Below are positions 9,281 to 18,947 of a stretch of DNA of 56,781 nt, one piece after another. The stretch lies in contig CASFJV010000042.1 of NCBI GenBank assembly GCA_949295125.1, positions 1 through 56,781 on the forward strand, in the 5' to 3' direction. The stretch comes from an uncultured Spirochaetales bacterium (GTDB lineage Bacteria; Spirochaetota; Spirochaetia; Sphaerochaetales; Sphaerochaetaceae). A program made the position numbers and the translations under genes. The notes beneath the pieces are model-generated. The model worked only from the letters and a program-made list of their open reading frames with translations, was not told where the DNA came from and did not search any database. Each line of letters begins with the position of its first letter. Position 1 is the stretch's first letter.

Positions 9281-10342
9281 ATGCTTGAAAAACTTCCTGG
9301 ATACAAGAAACAGCTTGAGGATCTGGATGCCCGTATTTCCAGTCCTGAAGTAATGTCAGATATGAAGAAATATAAAGAGCTGATGGTGGAAAGGTCCCAC
9401 ATAGCTCCTATCGTGGAAAAGCTGGAAGAGATGGAGAGCCTTGAGAATGCCAAGAAGGACGCAGAGGAGATGCTCAAGGAAAGCGACAGCGAACTTGTGG
9501 AAATGGCAAAAGAGGAGATCTCTGATATCTCAAAGAAACTGGAAAAGGCAGAAAAGGAAGTGAAGATGCTTCTGATCCCGCCAGATCCACTGGATGGGAA
9601 GAACATCATCATGGAAATAAGGGCAGGAACTGGCGGAGATGAAGCTGCTCTCTTTGCCGCAGACGTATACAGGATGTATACGCACTATGCGGAATCAAAA
9701 CGATGGAAAATAGAGGTTATCAGCTCAAACGAGACTGGAATCGGAGGGCTGAAGGAAATCATATTCTCAATCACGGGAAAGGATGTATATGCATCCCTCA
9801 GGTATGAATCCGGAGTTCACCGCGTCCAGCGTGTCCCGGAAACAGAATCAGGAGGAAGGATACACACTTCAGCCATAACTGTCGCAGTTCTTCCTGAGGC
9901 AGAGGAAACAGATATCGAAATCAAGCCTGAAGACCTGAAAGTTGATGTAATGAGGGCAGGAGGACCGGGAGGACAGTGTGTCAATACTACAGACTCTGCA
10001 GTGCGCCTGACACATATCCCGACAGGTCTTGTCGTTATCTGCCAGGATGAGAAAAGCCAGATAAAGAACAAGGCAAAGGCCCTGAGGGTCCTCAGGAGCA
10101 GGCTTTATGAGCTTGAGGAAGAGAAAAAGAGGAAAGAGAGACGTGAAGAAAGGAAGAGCCAGGTTGGAAGCGGAGACAGGTCTGAAAGGATCAGGACATA
10201 CAACTTCCCTCAGGGCCGAGTCACAGACCACAGGATAAACCTGACCCTCTATAAGCTGGACTCTGTCATGAATGGCGATCTGGATGACATCATTGAACCT
10301 CTCAAGATTGCAGCTGGAGAAGAAGCACTGAAAGAGCTATGA
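9281..10342 (+). CDS. prfA: Peptide chain release factor 1
   Basis: A 353-residue class-I release factor. The GGQ loop reads [11 protein letters not shown] (Q232), which triggers peptidyl-tRNA hydrolysis. The stop-codon-recognising PxT motif of RF1 is present as PET at about 186-188, followed by [17 protein letters not shown]. Length and domain order are normal, and PxT (rather than SPF) marks RF1 (UAA/UAG). GGAG 6 nt upstream provides the ribosome-binding site; TATAAT at 9258-9263 is the probable -10. The gene overlaps prmC by 4 nt, the usual pairing of a release factor with its methyltransferase. Confidence 0.97.
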   Translation: MLEKLPGYKKQLEDLDARISSPEVMSDMKKYKELMVERSHIAPIVEKLEEMESLENAKKDAEEMLKESDSELVEMAKEEISDISKKLEKAEKEVKMLLIPPDPLDGKNIIMEIRAGTGGDEAALFAADVYRMYTHYAESKRWKIEVISSNETGIGGLKEIIFSITGKDVYASLRYESGVHRVQRVPETESGGRIHTSAITVAVLPEAEETDIEIKPEDLKVDVMRAGGPGGQCVNTTDSAVRLTHIPTGLVVICQDEKSQIKNKAKALRVLRSRLYELEEEKKRKERREERKSQVGSGDRSERIRTYNFPQGRVTDHRINLTLYKLDSVMNGDLDDIIEPLKIAAGEEALKEL

Positions 10343-11175
10343 CGGTAAGAGAGCTTAAAAGGGAACTCTCAGCCAAGCTTAATGAACTTGAAAACCCTCA
10401 GCTTGAAGTGAGGGTTCTTCTTTCGCATTTCCTTTCCTTAAGCCATAGTGAACTGATAACAAGGGATTTGGAGGAAGTGCCTGAAGAGAAGGCAGAGAGA
10501 ATAATGGAAGCTGCAGCTGAGCGCAGAAGCGGCCGTCCATCGGCTTACATCACAGGCCACAGGGAATTCTATGGCTATGACTTCCATGTCAGTGAAGATG
10601 TCCTTATTCCGCAGCCCGATACAGAAACACTGGTGGAAGAGGCAATAAGGATAATAGACAGGCACAATATCCATTCAGTTCTAGATATCTGCACAGGATC
10701 CGGGGCAATCATAAGTGCATTGAAAGCAGAAAGGAAGGACATTGCAGCCTTCTTTTCCGACCTATCATCCCCTGCCCTGGAAATTGCAAGGGAAAACTAT
10801 GAAAGGATCACAGGAGAGAGGGCCCAGTGCCGCCTATCTGATCTCTTTGATGCCTGGTCTTCTTTCTCTTTTGACATGATAACTGCCAATGCCCCATATG
10901 TCACGCTCAAGTGCTATGAGGATGTGAGCATGGAAGTTAAAATGGAGCCACGCCTTGCCCTGCTCGATTACGATGATGATGGGCTTGGCATAATAAGGCG
11001 CATAATAAAGAACGCTCCCGCATATCTAAGCCATGAAGGTTTTCTCCTGCTGGAAGCAGATTTCAGGCAGCATGGGACAATCAGGAAAGAGCTTGAGATA
11101 AATGGCTATGGCAATATAAGGACAATCAATGATCTCGGGGGAAGGGAGAGGGTTACAATAGCCCAGAAAGCTTAG
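10339..11175 (+). CDS. prmC: Release factor glutamine methyltransferase PrmC
   Basis: A 278-residue SAM-dependent methyltransferase predicted to methylate the GGQ glutamine of release factors. It has the helical N-terminal domain, then the SAM motif [11 protein letters not shown] (115-125). The family substrate motif NPPY appears here as NAPY (184-187) in TANAPYV, and the usual IPRPETE is IPQPDTE (90-96). The position directly after prfA with an ATGA overlap supports the assignment despite these deviations. Confidence 0.92.
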   Translation: MTVRELKRELSAKLNELENPQLEVRVLLSHFLSLSHSELITRDLEEVPEEKAERIMEAAAERRSGRPSAYITGHREFYGYDFHVSEDVLIPQPDTETLVEEAIRIIDRHNIHSVLDICTGSGAIISALKAERKDIAAFFSDLSSPALEIARENYERITGERAQCRLSDLFDAWSSFSFDMITANAPYVTLKCYEDVSMEVKMEPRLALLDYDDDGLGIIRRIIKNAPAYLSHEGFLLLEADFRQHGTIRKELEINGYGNIRTINDLGGRERVTIAQKA

Positions 11176-11183
11176 CCAAAATA

Positions 11184-11211
11184 TTGCTAAAAGTCCTATT
11201 CTGATTATAAT
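11184..11211 (+). promoter_or_regulatory. Promoter giving a leaderless rel mRNA
   Basis: TTGCTA (11184-11189), a 16-bp spacer, perfect TATAAT (11206-11211), then 6 nt (TTGGTT) and the ATG at 11218. Initiation 7 nt after the -10 box would begin exactly at the start codon. No Shine-Dalgarno is present. Confidence 0.7.
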
Positions 11212-11217
11212 TTGGTT

Positions 11218-13236
11218 ATGGATGATTTTCCAAACAAAGAGCTGGTTGACAAATTTATCACTAATATTATCCGCTTCCATGCAGAAGAGAAGGACAAGAT
11301 AACGGCAGCTGCAATCTATGCTGCAAAAAAGCATGGGGACCAGAAAAGGAAAAGCGGAGAACCATATATCATCCATCCATTATCGGTAGCAGAGATCCTC
11401 ATGAGCCTGGGAATGGATGCTGACACGATATGTGCCGGCCTGCTCCATGACACACTTGAGGATACGGATACCACACGTGAAGAGATAGAGACACTCTTTG
11501 GAAAAGAAGTTGCGGTAATGGTTGAAGGCGTTACCAAGATCAGCCACATTACAGACAACAAGAGCATCCAGGAAGCAGAGACAATAAAGAAGATGTTCTT
11601 TGCAATGAGCAAGGATGTACGTGTAATACTGATCAAGCTTGCAGACAAGCTTCATAACATGAGGACGGCAGAATTCCTCTCTCCAGAGAGGAAGAAGGCA
11701 TTTGCGGAAGACTGCCTGGATATATTTGCGCCGATTGCAGACAGCCTTGGAATGTCTACAATCAAGTGCGAGCTTGAAGACCTGTCCCTGAAAGCTCTAA
11801 AGCCGGAAAGCTATGCATACATAAGTGAATACCTGCTGGAGAGGAAAGGAGAATACACTGCATATATAAAAGGTGTCTCAAGGACGCTTGAGGATGCATG
11901 CAAGAAGGCAGGACTGAAGAACATCCAGATATCTGGCAGAGTCAAGCATGCATATTCGATCTACCAGAAAATAAAGAAGAGAAAGAAAGAGATCGATGAG
12001 ATCTATGATATCCTTGGAGTACGCGTTATATGTGAGACCCCGGTTGAATGCTATACGATACTTGGAATCATCCACTCCATATGGGTGCCTATAGAGGGAA
12101 GGTTCAAGGACTATATCGCAATGCCGAAACCGAATAACTACCAGAGCCTGCATACCACGGTTCTCGGTCCTGGGGCAAAGCATCTGGAAATCCAGATCAG
12201 GACATTCGAGATGCATAAGACCGCAGAGGAAGGCGTTGCGGCACACTGGTCCTATAAGGCTGCAAGCGGAAGTGAGAGCGGAACATGGAAAACCGTTGAC
12301 AGCATCAACTACAACAAGATCATTTCAAAGCTTAAGACCTGGCAGCAGGAAATTGAGAAGAATGAAGATGATTTCATGGATGAAATCAAGAATGAGCTCC
12401 TGAAAGATTCCATAATCGTATTCACTCCGCAGGGTCACGTCATTGAGCTTCCTGTTGGCTCAACTGCCCTGGACTTTGCATTCAAGGTCCACTCAGAAGT
12501 TGGCGTGCACTGTTCCGGAGCACGTGCAGACAACAGCATAATACCTCTCAACAAGCCCCTTCAGAACACTCAGATAGTAGAAATCCTGACAAGTCCAAAT
12601 GCCCACCCTACCCAGGCATGGCTTGAATATGCATACACTCCTAATGCAAAGAAGAAAATAAAGGCATGGCTCAACAAGAATGAGAATACAAACATCCCTA
12701 TCGCTCCTGGAAAAAAGGAAGAAAAGCCTATGCAGCCTCCCCTTCCGGAGAGGCAGAAGACAATCATACCTCAGAGCGGCGGAATCAAATTCCTGAGCAA
12801 GGAAAAGAAAGGGACTGTCATAATCGGAAACAATTCAAATATCCTTTTCGACTTTGCAAAATGCTGCAATCCAGTTCATGGGGATGAGATTGTCGCCTAT
12901 ATAACGAGGGGAAGGGGCTATGTGATCCACAGGAAGGACTGTCCAAACCTGAAGAACATGGTTGAAGGTGATGTGAGAATCGTACCTGTTGAATGGGATG
13001 GAAAGGAACTTGTAAGAAGGTTCAAGGTAACTGCAAGAATGAATACCGAGCTCTTTGGGGAAATAGACAATGCCACAAGGAAGCATGGAGGACACCTGAT
13101 AAGCGGAGAGCTTAAGGCAGACGGACAGGATCTGGAGGGGATATTCACAATCTCTTGCGATGATGATGAGGCGCTGAAAAAGACGACAGCGGCCATCAGG
13201 GCAATTCCATCCATAAAAAAAGTAGTAGGCGTTTAA
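11218..13236 (+). CDS. rel: Bifunctional (p)ppGpp synthetase/hydrolase
   Basis: A 672-residue long RelA/SpoT homologue. Domains in order: HD hydrolase (about 30-180) with the intact HDxxED motif in LLHDTLEDTDT; synthetase (about 230-345) ending in the conserved YQSLHTTVLGP and IQIRTFEMH; TGS domain (about 395-455, IIVFTPQGHVIELPVG); zinc-finger/conserved-cysteine segment (DFAKCCNPVHGD, HRKDCPN); and C-terminal ACT domain. Both catalytic halves look intact, so it is probably the only long stringent-response enzyme. The ATG at 11218 is preferred to the TTG two codons earlier because of the promoter position. The end is convergent with ppaC, 4 nt apart. Confidence 0.94.
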   Translation: MDDFPNKELVDKFITNIIRFHAEEKDKITAAAIYAAKKHGDQKRKSGEPYIIHPLSVAEILMSLGMDADTICAGLLHDTLEDTDTTREEIETLFGKEVAVMVEGVTKISHITDNKSIQEAETIKKMFFAMSKDVRVILIKLADKLHNMRTAEFLSPERKKAFAEDCLDIFAPIADSLGMSTIKCELEDLSLKALKPESYAYISEYLLERKGEYTAYIKGVSRTLEDACKKAGLKNIQISGRVKHAYSIYQKIKKRKKEIDEIYDILGVRVICETPVECYTILGIIHSIWVPIEGRFKDYIAMPKPNNYQSLHTTVLGPGAKHLEIQIRTFEMHKTAEEGVAAHWSYKAASGSESGTWKTVDSINYNKIISKLKTWQQEIEKNEDDFMDEIKNELLKDSIIVFTPQGHVIELPVGSTALDFAFKVHSEVGVHCSGARADNSIIPLNKPLQNTQIVEILTSPNAHPTQAWLEYAYTPNAKKKIKAWLNKNENTNIPIAPGKKEEKPMQPPLPERQKTIIPQSGGIKFLSKEKKGTVIIGNNSNILFDFAKCCNPVHGDEIVAYITRGRGYVIHRKDCPNLKNMVEGDVRIVPVEWDGKELVRRFKVTARMNTELFGEIDNATRKHGGHLISGELKADGQDLEGIFTISCDDDEALKKTTAAIRAIPSIKKVVGV

Positions 13237-13240
13237 CCTA

Positions 13241-14869
13241 CTACTCTTCAAGCACCTTGAGTGTTTCAGGAAGAAGCTGTTTCTTGCGCGAAAGGACCCC
13301 AGGAAGGTAATACATCCCATCAGAAAGCTTTTCATAGGGAATTTTATATTCCTTATCAAAACATGTCGTTAGAAGCACGGACTCTTCCTTGAATACGTCA
13401 GTGACCAGCAGCATCGCTATTGAAAGCCCGTTCTTATCCCTGAACGCCTTCAGCTTCTCTAGGTATGTGTCTTTCATCTCCTTTATCTCATTGAGCGCTG
13501 CCACCTCAATCTGCCCTATCCCGAAATGAACCCCTTTCTCGCTGTATTTCTTGAAATCAGATGCTATGAGCATTTCCGGATCCTTATCCCTGATAGATGA
13601 AGATGATGAAAAGAGCGAATGGCAGAATGCATCAAAATCCTCTACCTCTGCAGCCTTTCTCAGTTCATTGGCAACAAACCTGTCATAATCAGTGGTTGTC
13701 GGGCTTTTCAGCATCACGGTGTCCGCAACCAGACCGCCAAGGAGGACTGCAGCTGTTTTCTTATCAAGCTCCACATGGTATTTATTGTACTGCTCATACA
13801 CTATTGTGCAGGTGCTTCCCACCGGTTCAGAACAGATGAAGATAGGATTCTTCATCTTTGGAGCAGCCAGGCGGTGATGGTCTATGATTTCCACTATATC
13901 GGCCTCTTCAAGCCCTATTACGGACTGCTCAGCCTCATTATGGTCCATCATTATGACTTTTGCCCTCGGACGGTTCAGGAAGCAGCGCCTGGTTATGAAT
14001 CCCTTCCAGATGCCGTTTTCAAATACGCTGACTCCCCTGTTCTCCCCATCCTGGAGCAATGCCTTCACTTCATCATAAAGGGTATCCATTTCAACAGATG
14101 GAGCACTCTTTGCATTGATTATCTCACTTATCGGCGTTGAAAGCCTTAAAAGCCTGAGTGTTTCCGATGTGTCCTCTTCTGAAAGGTATACCATGCCCTC
14201 ATATCCAGTGAAGTCTGCCTCAACTGAGTTGATGTCTGAAATGCCCGTCAGGATAATTCCTGCAAGCTTATGCTCTATGGCATACTGTATATGCCTTTTC
14301 CTGTTTCCAACAACCAGGAGAGGGGGCATCTCACAGGCATTTACGCGCTTGCAGAAGACTTCGTAATCCATGGCTCCAACTATTATCTGGGCAGAAAAGG
14401 TGTCTTCCTGTGCCCTCCTGAGGAAGTGCCCTGCTATAACGCGTGGTATGTTCCTCTGGCTTATTGTGTAAAATGGCCTTCCCTTGTGGTTTTCCATCAG
14501 GAAGAACTTGTTTATGTCGTCAACGCTTACAAGGGCATGGAAACATCCGTCATTTATCACAGGAACAACGGATGGATGGTAAGTGTTGAGCAGGCTTATA
14601 AGCTCATACACAGGATCATCCCCTGTTACCGTGAAAGTCGGGGACTTGACGATATCCCTGCTTTTAGCCTTCACATCCTTAAGCAGAACCGGGATTTCCT
14701 CATCTATGCTAGAAAAAAGATGCTTGACATTGTCATTCACGTTTCCGAGCCTGACAGGAACATACTCATTTTCCTTGTCTACGGTGTTTTTCAGTTTTGC
14801 ATAAGCGTATGCGGAACATACAGAATCCATGTCTGGATTCCTGTGTCCTGTTACATATATTCTTGCCAT
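13241..14869 (-). CDS. ppaC: CBS/DRTGG family II inorganic pyrophosphatase
   Basis: A 542-residue manganese-dependent, DHH-superfamily pyrophosphatase. The N-terminal catalytic motifs are VTGHRNPDMDSVCSA (7-21) and, after an insert, MMDHNEAEQS and EIIDHHRLA (DHH). The insert of about 240 residues between the first and second catalytic motifs has CBS-DRTGG-CBS character; this architecture is known from clostridial CBS-PPases, where adenine nucleotides and diadenosine polyphosphates control activity. The C-terminal DHHA2 domain completes the enzyme. It removes PPi and drives biosynthesis in the cytosol. Next to Rel, it pairs two nucleotide-responsive enzymes, though they are convergent and not one operon. 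Confidence 0.93.
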   Translation of the reverse strand: MARIYVTGHRNPDMDSVCSAYAYAKLKNTVDKENEYVPVRLGNVNDNVKHLFSSIDEEIPVLLKDVKAKSRDIVKSPTFTVTGDDPVYELISLLNTYHPSVVPVINDGCFHALVSVDDINKFFLMENHKGRPFYTISQRNIPRVIAGHFLRRAQEDTFSAQIIVGAMDYEVFCKRVNACEMPPLLVVGNRKRHIQYAIEHKLAGIILTGISDINSVEADFTGYEGMVYLSEEDTSETLRLLRLSTPISEIINAKSAPSVEMDTLYDEVKALLQDGENRGVSVFENGIWKGFITRRCFLNRPRAKVIMMDHNEAEQSVIGLEEADIVEIIDHHRLAAPKMKNPIFICSEPVGSTCTIVYEQYNKYHVELDKKTAAVLLGGLVADTVMLKSPTTTDYDRFVANELRKAAEVEDFDAFCHSLFSSSSSIRDKDPEMLIASDFKKYSEKGVHFGIGQIEVAALNEIKEMKDTYLEKLKAFRDKNGLSIAMLLVTDVFKEESVLLTTCFDKEYKIPYEKLSDGMYYLPGVLSRKKQLLPETLKVLEE

Positions 14870-14965
14870 AACAAATCAAGTTTAATCGAAAAGGGCAAAA
14901 AGAGAAACAGCAGTTCACTGTTTTTCATCCATCGTCTATACTGAGAGGAGGAACAGATAAAAAAA

Positions 14966-15403
14966 ATGAAATGTGTTGTTGCAAATGATCATGGAGCTGT
15001 AGAACTTGCAGGAAAGATGGTAGAGCATCTGAGAAAGAGGAACATAGAGGTGAAGTACCTTGGTGTGGATAAGGAAGAGAGCGTGGATTATCCAGACAAG
15101 GCAAAGGAATGCGCTCTTGAGCTCATTGACGGGAAATATGATTTTGGGATCGTGCTCTGTGGAACAGGAATAGGGATATCAATAGCAGCCAACAAGATAA
15201 AGGGCATCAGGTGTGCCCTCGTCATGGACAGCTACTCAGCAAGAATGGCAAAAGAGCACAACAATGCAAACATGCTTGCCTTCGGAGGACGTGTTGAATA
15301 CAAGGAGGACCCAATCAGGATCCTTGACTCCTTCATTGATTCAAGCTTTGCCGGAGGAAGGCATCAGAGGCGCATAGACAAGATCAGCGCACTCGAAGGC
15401 TAG
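14966..15403 (+). CDS. rpiB: Ribose-5-phosphate isomerase B
   Basis: A 145-residue RpiB/LacAB-family sugar isomerase. The start MKCVVANDHGA contains the phosphate-binding Asp-His pair, and VLCGTGIGISIAANK holds the catalytic-base Cys and the GTGIG loop; HNNANMLAFGGR is also diagnostic. It interconverts ribulose-5-phosphate and ribose-5-phosphate in the pentose phosphate pathway. GAGGAGGAA upstream gives the ribosome-binding site. Its 3' end overlaps the convergent operon's last gene by 4 nt. An allose-6-phosphate isomerase role cannot be excluded. Confidence 0.93.
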   Translation: MKCVVANDHGAVELAGKMVEHLRKRNIEVKYLGVDKEESVDYPDKAKECALELIDGKYDFGIVLCGTGIGISIAANKIKGIRCALVMDSYSARMAKEHNNANMLAFGGRVEYKEDPIRILDSFIDSSFAGGRHQRRIDKISALEG

Positions 15404-15948
15404 ATATAGTCCCTGTAAGTGCCCCTGACATAATAATCAAACGTGAGGATGGAAAAGGATACGACAACATTGCGGTTTATGAAATCATAGCCAAGATTTG
15501 TCTTCATGAACCTTTCCCTTCTTCCCGTTATGGGACTGCCGAGGGTAAGGGGAGTAAATGATATATATGCCCCTGCCCCATTGAAATCACTGAAACTCCT
15601 GAATGAATAGAACCCTCCGGCAGATATGAGCATATTTATGCCAAGGCCGGAGACCTTGCTCTTTGTGCTCCTTGCTCCGAGAAGGGCATAGCTGAATTCC
15701 AGGAAAACAGTATTCTCGTCAATTATATTTGGAGTAAGCTCCGTCCTGATTCCAAGTGAAGTCTCCCACCTGCTGCTCAGGCCAAGGTTGAAAGCAAAGT
15801 TAATGCGAAGGGAGTCCTCCACTCCGTAATCCCCATAATAGCCATATGTGGAATCTGCACCAGCTGAAAGCGCTATATCCTGGTAGTCTCCTGCATGGAG
15901 GGAAAGCGAAACAAGCAGCAAGGCAAAAAGAACGGTAATTTTTCTCAT
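15400..15948 (-). CDS. Exported protein, probable small outer-membrane protein
   Basis: A 182-residue protein with a clear signal peptide (cleavage probably after SLHA, residue 19). The mature part alternates polar and hydrophobic residues with many Tyr, Phe, Gly and Ser, as in short beta-barrels (for example LRINFAFNLGLSSRWETSLG). I do not recognise the family. It is the last gene of the six-gene operon that begins with the dihydropyrimidinase, 11 nt after the preceding exported protein. Its place behind two surface lipoproteins suggests an envelope role, perhaps a pore or assembly partner; that is inference. Confidence 0.72.
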   Translation of the reverse strand: MRKITVLFALLLVSLSLHAGDYQDIALSAGADSTYGYYGDYGVEDSLRINFAFNLGLSSRWETSLGIRTELTPNIIDENTVFLEFSYALLGARSTKSKVSGLGINMLISAGGFYSFRSFSDFNGAGAYISFTPLTLGSPITGRRERFMKTNLGYDFINRNVVVSFSILTFDYYVRGTYRDYI

Positions 15949-15959
15949 TCATCCCCTCC

Positions 15960-16433
15960 TCAGATAAAATATGTGAACTTCATAAGCCTTACTCCATATC
16001 CGATATCATAATCAAGCATGTCAACAATGATCACCGAAGTAAGGAATTCGTATGCAAATTTAGTGTCCCTGAAGTTTATAAGGGCAAGTTCTGCCCTGTA
16101 ACGCCAACCGCTGTCCATCATGTATTCTGCCCCTATCTGTATCTTGGGACTGTAGAGCACGGGATTGGCAAAGAGGAAAGTGTCAGTCACTACGGAAAAC
16201 GGAGAAGTGGAAACATTGATTGAGACCCCTTCAAACAGTGGGGATAGCACTATTTCTCCATCAACCATCAGATAAGGCTCATCGAATACAGAAAAACCGA
16301 TATCCATGGAAAGCCCGGCATAGTGGTCATCCACTGAAGCTTCCCCTATTCCGCCTGCACCATAGTAAAATGAGAACGCATAAAGCGGAGAAAGTGATAA
16401 CGCAATAAGCAGAATCAAAACGAATTTCTTCAA
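15960..16433 (-). CDS. Exported protein, probable small outer-membrane protein
   Basis: A 157-residue protein with a signal peptide (MKKFVLILLIALSLSPLYA). The mature region is rich in aromatic residues and amphipathic beta-like stretches (SFYYGAGGIGEASVDDHYAG). No known domain was recognised. It starts 2 nt after the stop of the preceding phospholipase-D-like lipoprotein and is followed after 11 nt by another protein of the same kind, so the two probably act together with the lipoproteins at the cell surface. Confidence 0.7.
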   Translation of the reverse strand: MKKFVLILLIALSLSPLYAFSFYYGAGGIGEASVDDHYAGLSMDIGFSVFDEPYLMVDGEIVLSPLFEGVSINVSTSPFSVVTDTFLFANPVLYSPKIQIGAEYMMDSGWRYRAELALINFRDTKFAYEFLTSVIIVDMLDYDIGYGVRLMKFTYFI

Positions 16434-16435
16434 GA

Positions 16436-17680
16436 TCAGCCCCCATAGAATGCATAAAGATAATAGAAGAATGATCCTTCTTCACCCTTTACCCTTTGCG
16501 CTTCATCTTCTGTTATTAGCACACTTCCCTCTTTTAGCCTAGAGAAGAAATGCTTTCTGCATTGCTCAGCAAACTCCACATCATCCACAACAAGGCATAT
16601 CTCATTACTGAGGCCCATTGAGCGGTAGTTGAAGTTTGCAGACCCAATGACTGTATATCTTCCGTCAACGACTAAAAGTTTCTCATGAAGGTTAAGCATT
16701 CCATCCCCTGCCCTGACAAGATATAAATTGGTGCATAAGTCATAGAGGGATGGAAGCACATAGCTTATTGAAGATACCACATAGTCCCTGTCCATCGCTG
16801 CGGCAAGGTGAATATCAACTCCCCTGTCCTTTGCCTCAAGAAGCGCACTTTCCATGTTATCATCCATAAGCGGCATATATGGGAAAAACAGTATCTCTTT
16901 CTCTGCAGAAGCAAAAAGTGCTGCATACATCTGAGCAAGCAGTGTGTTCTTTTCATCCTGATTGAAAAGATAAGCTGATATCTTGCCTGAATGCCCTTCA
17001 CTGCACCTGAAGTCATCCTTCCTTATTTTCTCCACTGAGTTCCCATTCCATGCATCTACGAAGATATCTACCAGGGCCCTTGCAAGATCAGGAGAATCAA
17101 AGAGATACATGCTGTCCCTCTGGCTTGCCCCCTCTCCTCCAAGTGAGATGTAATTAAGGTTCATTCCTCCCAGTGCAGAATATTCACCATCAAAGACGAA
17201 CATCTTCCTATGCTCCCTTCGCAAAAGTGTCTGAGGAGCTATGATATGTGAAAGTATGAACGGATTGTATTCAATAAGGTGAACCCCATGGTCCTTCAGG
17301 AAATAAAGCGGAGTCAGGTAATTCCTGGACTCTGTCATATCATAGCTGGATGAACCATCTATTATCATGTAGACATCCACCCCGCTTTCAGCTTTCGTGC
17401 ATAACAGCCTGTAGAATGGTTCAAGTGCTGCTGAGGATGAGCCGAGGAAAGTCGACATCAGGATATAATCATCCGCATCTGAAGTAAGCTCCATCAGCTT
17501 AGCCATCCACTCTTCTCCAGAATAAAATGCCTCAATCCTATCAAGGCATATCTTTTCCGCATTGCTTTCTGCAAAAGCCTCTTCAACGCTCAGGCCCGCA
17601 TTGCCAGATATGAATGCATCTGTATTCACACAGCCAGATAGAACCAGTATAGCTAACATGACCTGAAGCGCTTTTTTCAA
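16436..17680 (-). CDS. PLD-superfamily lipoprotein (copy 1)
   Basis: A 414-residue predicted lipoprotein: signal peptide with lipobox LSGC (Cys17). Two complete HxKxxxxD motifs are present, REHRKMFVFD (H157, K159, D164) and LHEKLLVVDG (H332, K334, D339), each followed by GG/GS-x-N as in phospholipase D, cardiolipin synthase and Nuc-type nucleases. Both HKDs in one chain make a self-sufficient active site. Lipid anchoring places it on the periplasmic or outer surface. The substrate (phospholipid or nucleic acid) cannot be decided from sequence. It follows its paralogue by 1 nt, so the pair is a tandem duplication in the same operon. Confidence 0.88.
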   Translation of the reverse strand: MKKALQVMLAILVLSGCVNTDAFISGNAGLSVEEAFAESNAEKICLDRIEAFYSGEEWMAKLMELTSDADDYILMSTFLGSSSAALEPFYRLLCTKAESGVDVYMIIDGSSSYDMTESRNYLTPLYFLKDHGVHLIEYNPFILSHIIAPQTLLRREHRKMFVFDGEYSALGGMNLNYISLGGEGASQRDSMYLFDSPDLARALVDIFVDAWNGNSVEKIRKDDFRCSEGHSGKISAYLFNQDEKNTLLAQMYAALFASAEKEILFFPYMPLMDDNMESALLEAKDRGVDIHLAAAMDRDYVVSSISYVLPSLYDLCTNLYLVRAGDGMLNLHEKLLVVDGRYTVIGSANFNYRSMGLSNEICLVVDDVEFAEQCRKHFFSRLKEGSVLITEDEAQRVKGEEGSFFYYLYAFYGG

Positions 17681-17681
17681 A

Positions 17682-18947
17682 TCAGCCCCCGTAATAGACC
17701 AGGAAGTAAGCTAAAGCAGAGCCTTCCTTCCTAAGCTCCTCTGCCCTCTCTTCTGTTATATGCTCAGCTCCATCCTGTATTTTATCATAAAAATGATCTC
17801 TGGACATTTGAGCAAACTCCTCGGAATCCAGAACGATCGAGATGTCGTTATCGAGTGCCATTGACCTGAAGTTGAAATTTGTAGACCCGATTACAGTGTA
17901 TCGTCCATCCACTATCATGAGCTTTTCATGCAGAAGAGGAATCTCAGGATCAGAGACCGTAAGGTAAACCTCATCAGAGAATTCAAGAACCCTTGGCATG
18001 GCATAGAAACTTCCCTTGCTGTTCCTTGGCTCTGAGGAGACTACAGTTACGATCCTGACTCCTCTTTCCTTTGCGTTCTTCAGCGCAGTGAGCATATTCT
18101 CATCATATGCCGGGATGAATGAAAAGAGCAGGATCTCCTTCTCTGCTGAATTGATGAGCACGGAATACATATCCGCAACCTTCTCTTTCCCTCCTGGCCC
18201 CTGATTGAACATATATGCAGGGATTTTTCCTTCACTATCATTTTCATAAGTTTTGAAGCTGTCCCTGTCTATTTTTTCGACAGTACTTGAATTCCATATC
18301 GATACGAACTGGTCTGTAAGGCTCTTTGCAAGGACTGTGGAATGGAATATGTACATGCTGTCCCTCTGGTTCTTTTCCTTTGACCCAAGGGAGATGTAAT
18401 TGATGTTCATCCCTCCAATTACAGATATCTTCCCATCTATTACGAATATCTTCCTGTGCTCCCTTAAAAGCATATACTGCGGCGCTATTACGTGTGCAAA
18501 TGTCAAAGGCGAATACTCAATCAGATTGACGCCGCTTTCCTTGAGGAAATACAGCGGAGTCATGACAAACCTTGACTCAGTCATATCATAGCTGGATAAG
18601 CCATCTATTGAGACATAAACCCGCACCCCGGATTCAGCCTTTTCCGCAAGCACGCTGTAAAACTCTTCCAGCTCAGGAGCTGATGAGCCTAGGAATGTGG
18701 TTATCAGGATATAGTCCTTGGCCTGAGACACAAGATCAGTGATTCTCTCAAGAAAATCCGGGCCATAATAATAGACTTCAGGATAGTCAACCTTCATCTG
18801 ATCCACGCCAAGGGCTTCCATCTTTTCCTCAACGCTTAGATCAGAGACTGCCGGGTATGATACAAAAGTCTCCGTGCTTGAACAGGAAGAGATGGCAAGA
18901 ACTGAGAGGAATAGCAAAAATGAATATAGAGCCTTTCTGATTTTCAT
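17682..18947 (-). CDS. PLD-superfamily lipoprotein (copy 2)
   Basis: A 421-residue predicted lipoprotein with lipobox ISSC (Cys22) and two HKD motifs: REHRKIFVID (H164, K166, D171) and LHEKLMIVDG (H340, K342, D347). It aligns along its whole length with the next gene (shared ILITTFLGSS/ILMSTFLGSS, SYDMTES, REHRK, RDSMY, VIGSxNFNxRSM), so the two are paralogues that have diverged. The open frame extends 48 codons upstream, but the signal peptide and the ATGA overlap with the preceding HAD-deaminase gene fix the start at 18947. Same functional uncertainty as its partner: phospholipase/transferase or nuclease. Confidence 0.88.
   Translation of the reverse strand: MKIRKALYSFLLFLSVLAISSCSSTETFVSYPAVSDLSVEEKMEALGVDQMKVDYPEVYYYGPDFLERITDLVSQAKDYILITTFLGSSAPELEEFYSVLAEKAESGVRVYVSIDGLSSYDMTESRFVMTPLYFLKESGVNLIEYSPLTFAHVIAPQYMLLREHRKIFVIDGKISVIGGMNINYISLGSKEKNQRDSMYIFHSTVLAKSLTDQFVSIWNSSTVEKIDRDSFKTYENDSEGKIPAYMFNQGPGGKEKVADMYSVLINSAEKEILLFSFIPAYDENMLTALKNAKERGVRIVTVVSSEPRNSKGSFYAMPRVLEFSDEVYLTVSDPEIPLLHEKLMIVDGRYTVIGSTNFNFRSMALDNDISIVLDSEEFAQMSRDHFYDKIQDGAEHITEERAEELRKEGSALAYFLVYYGG

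Noticed and set aside
11878..12246. 122-codon open frame antisense to rel
   Set aside because: Lies fully inside the conserved synthetase domain on the opposite strand.
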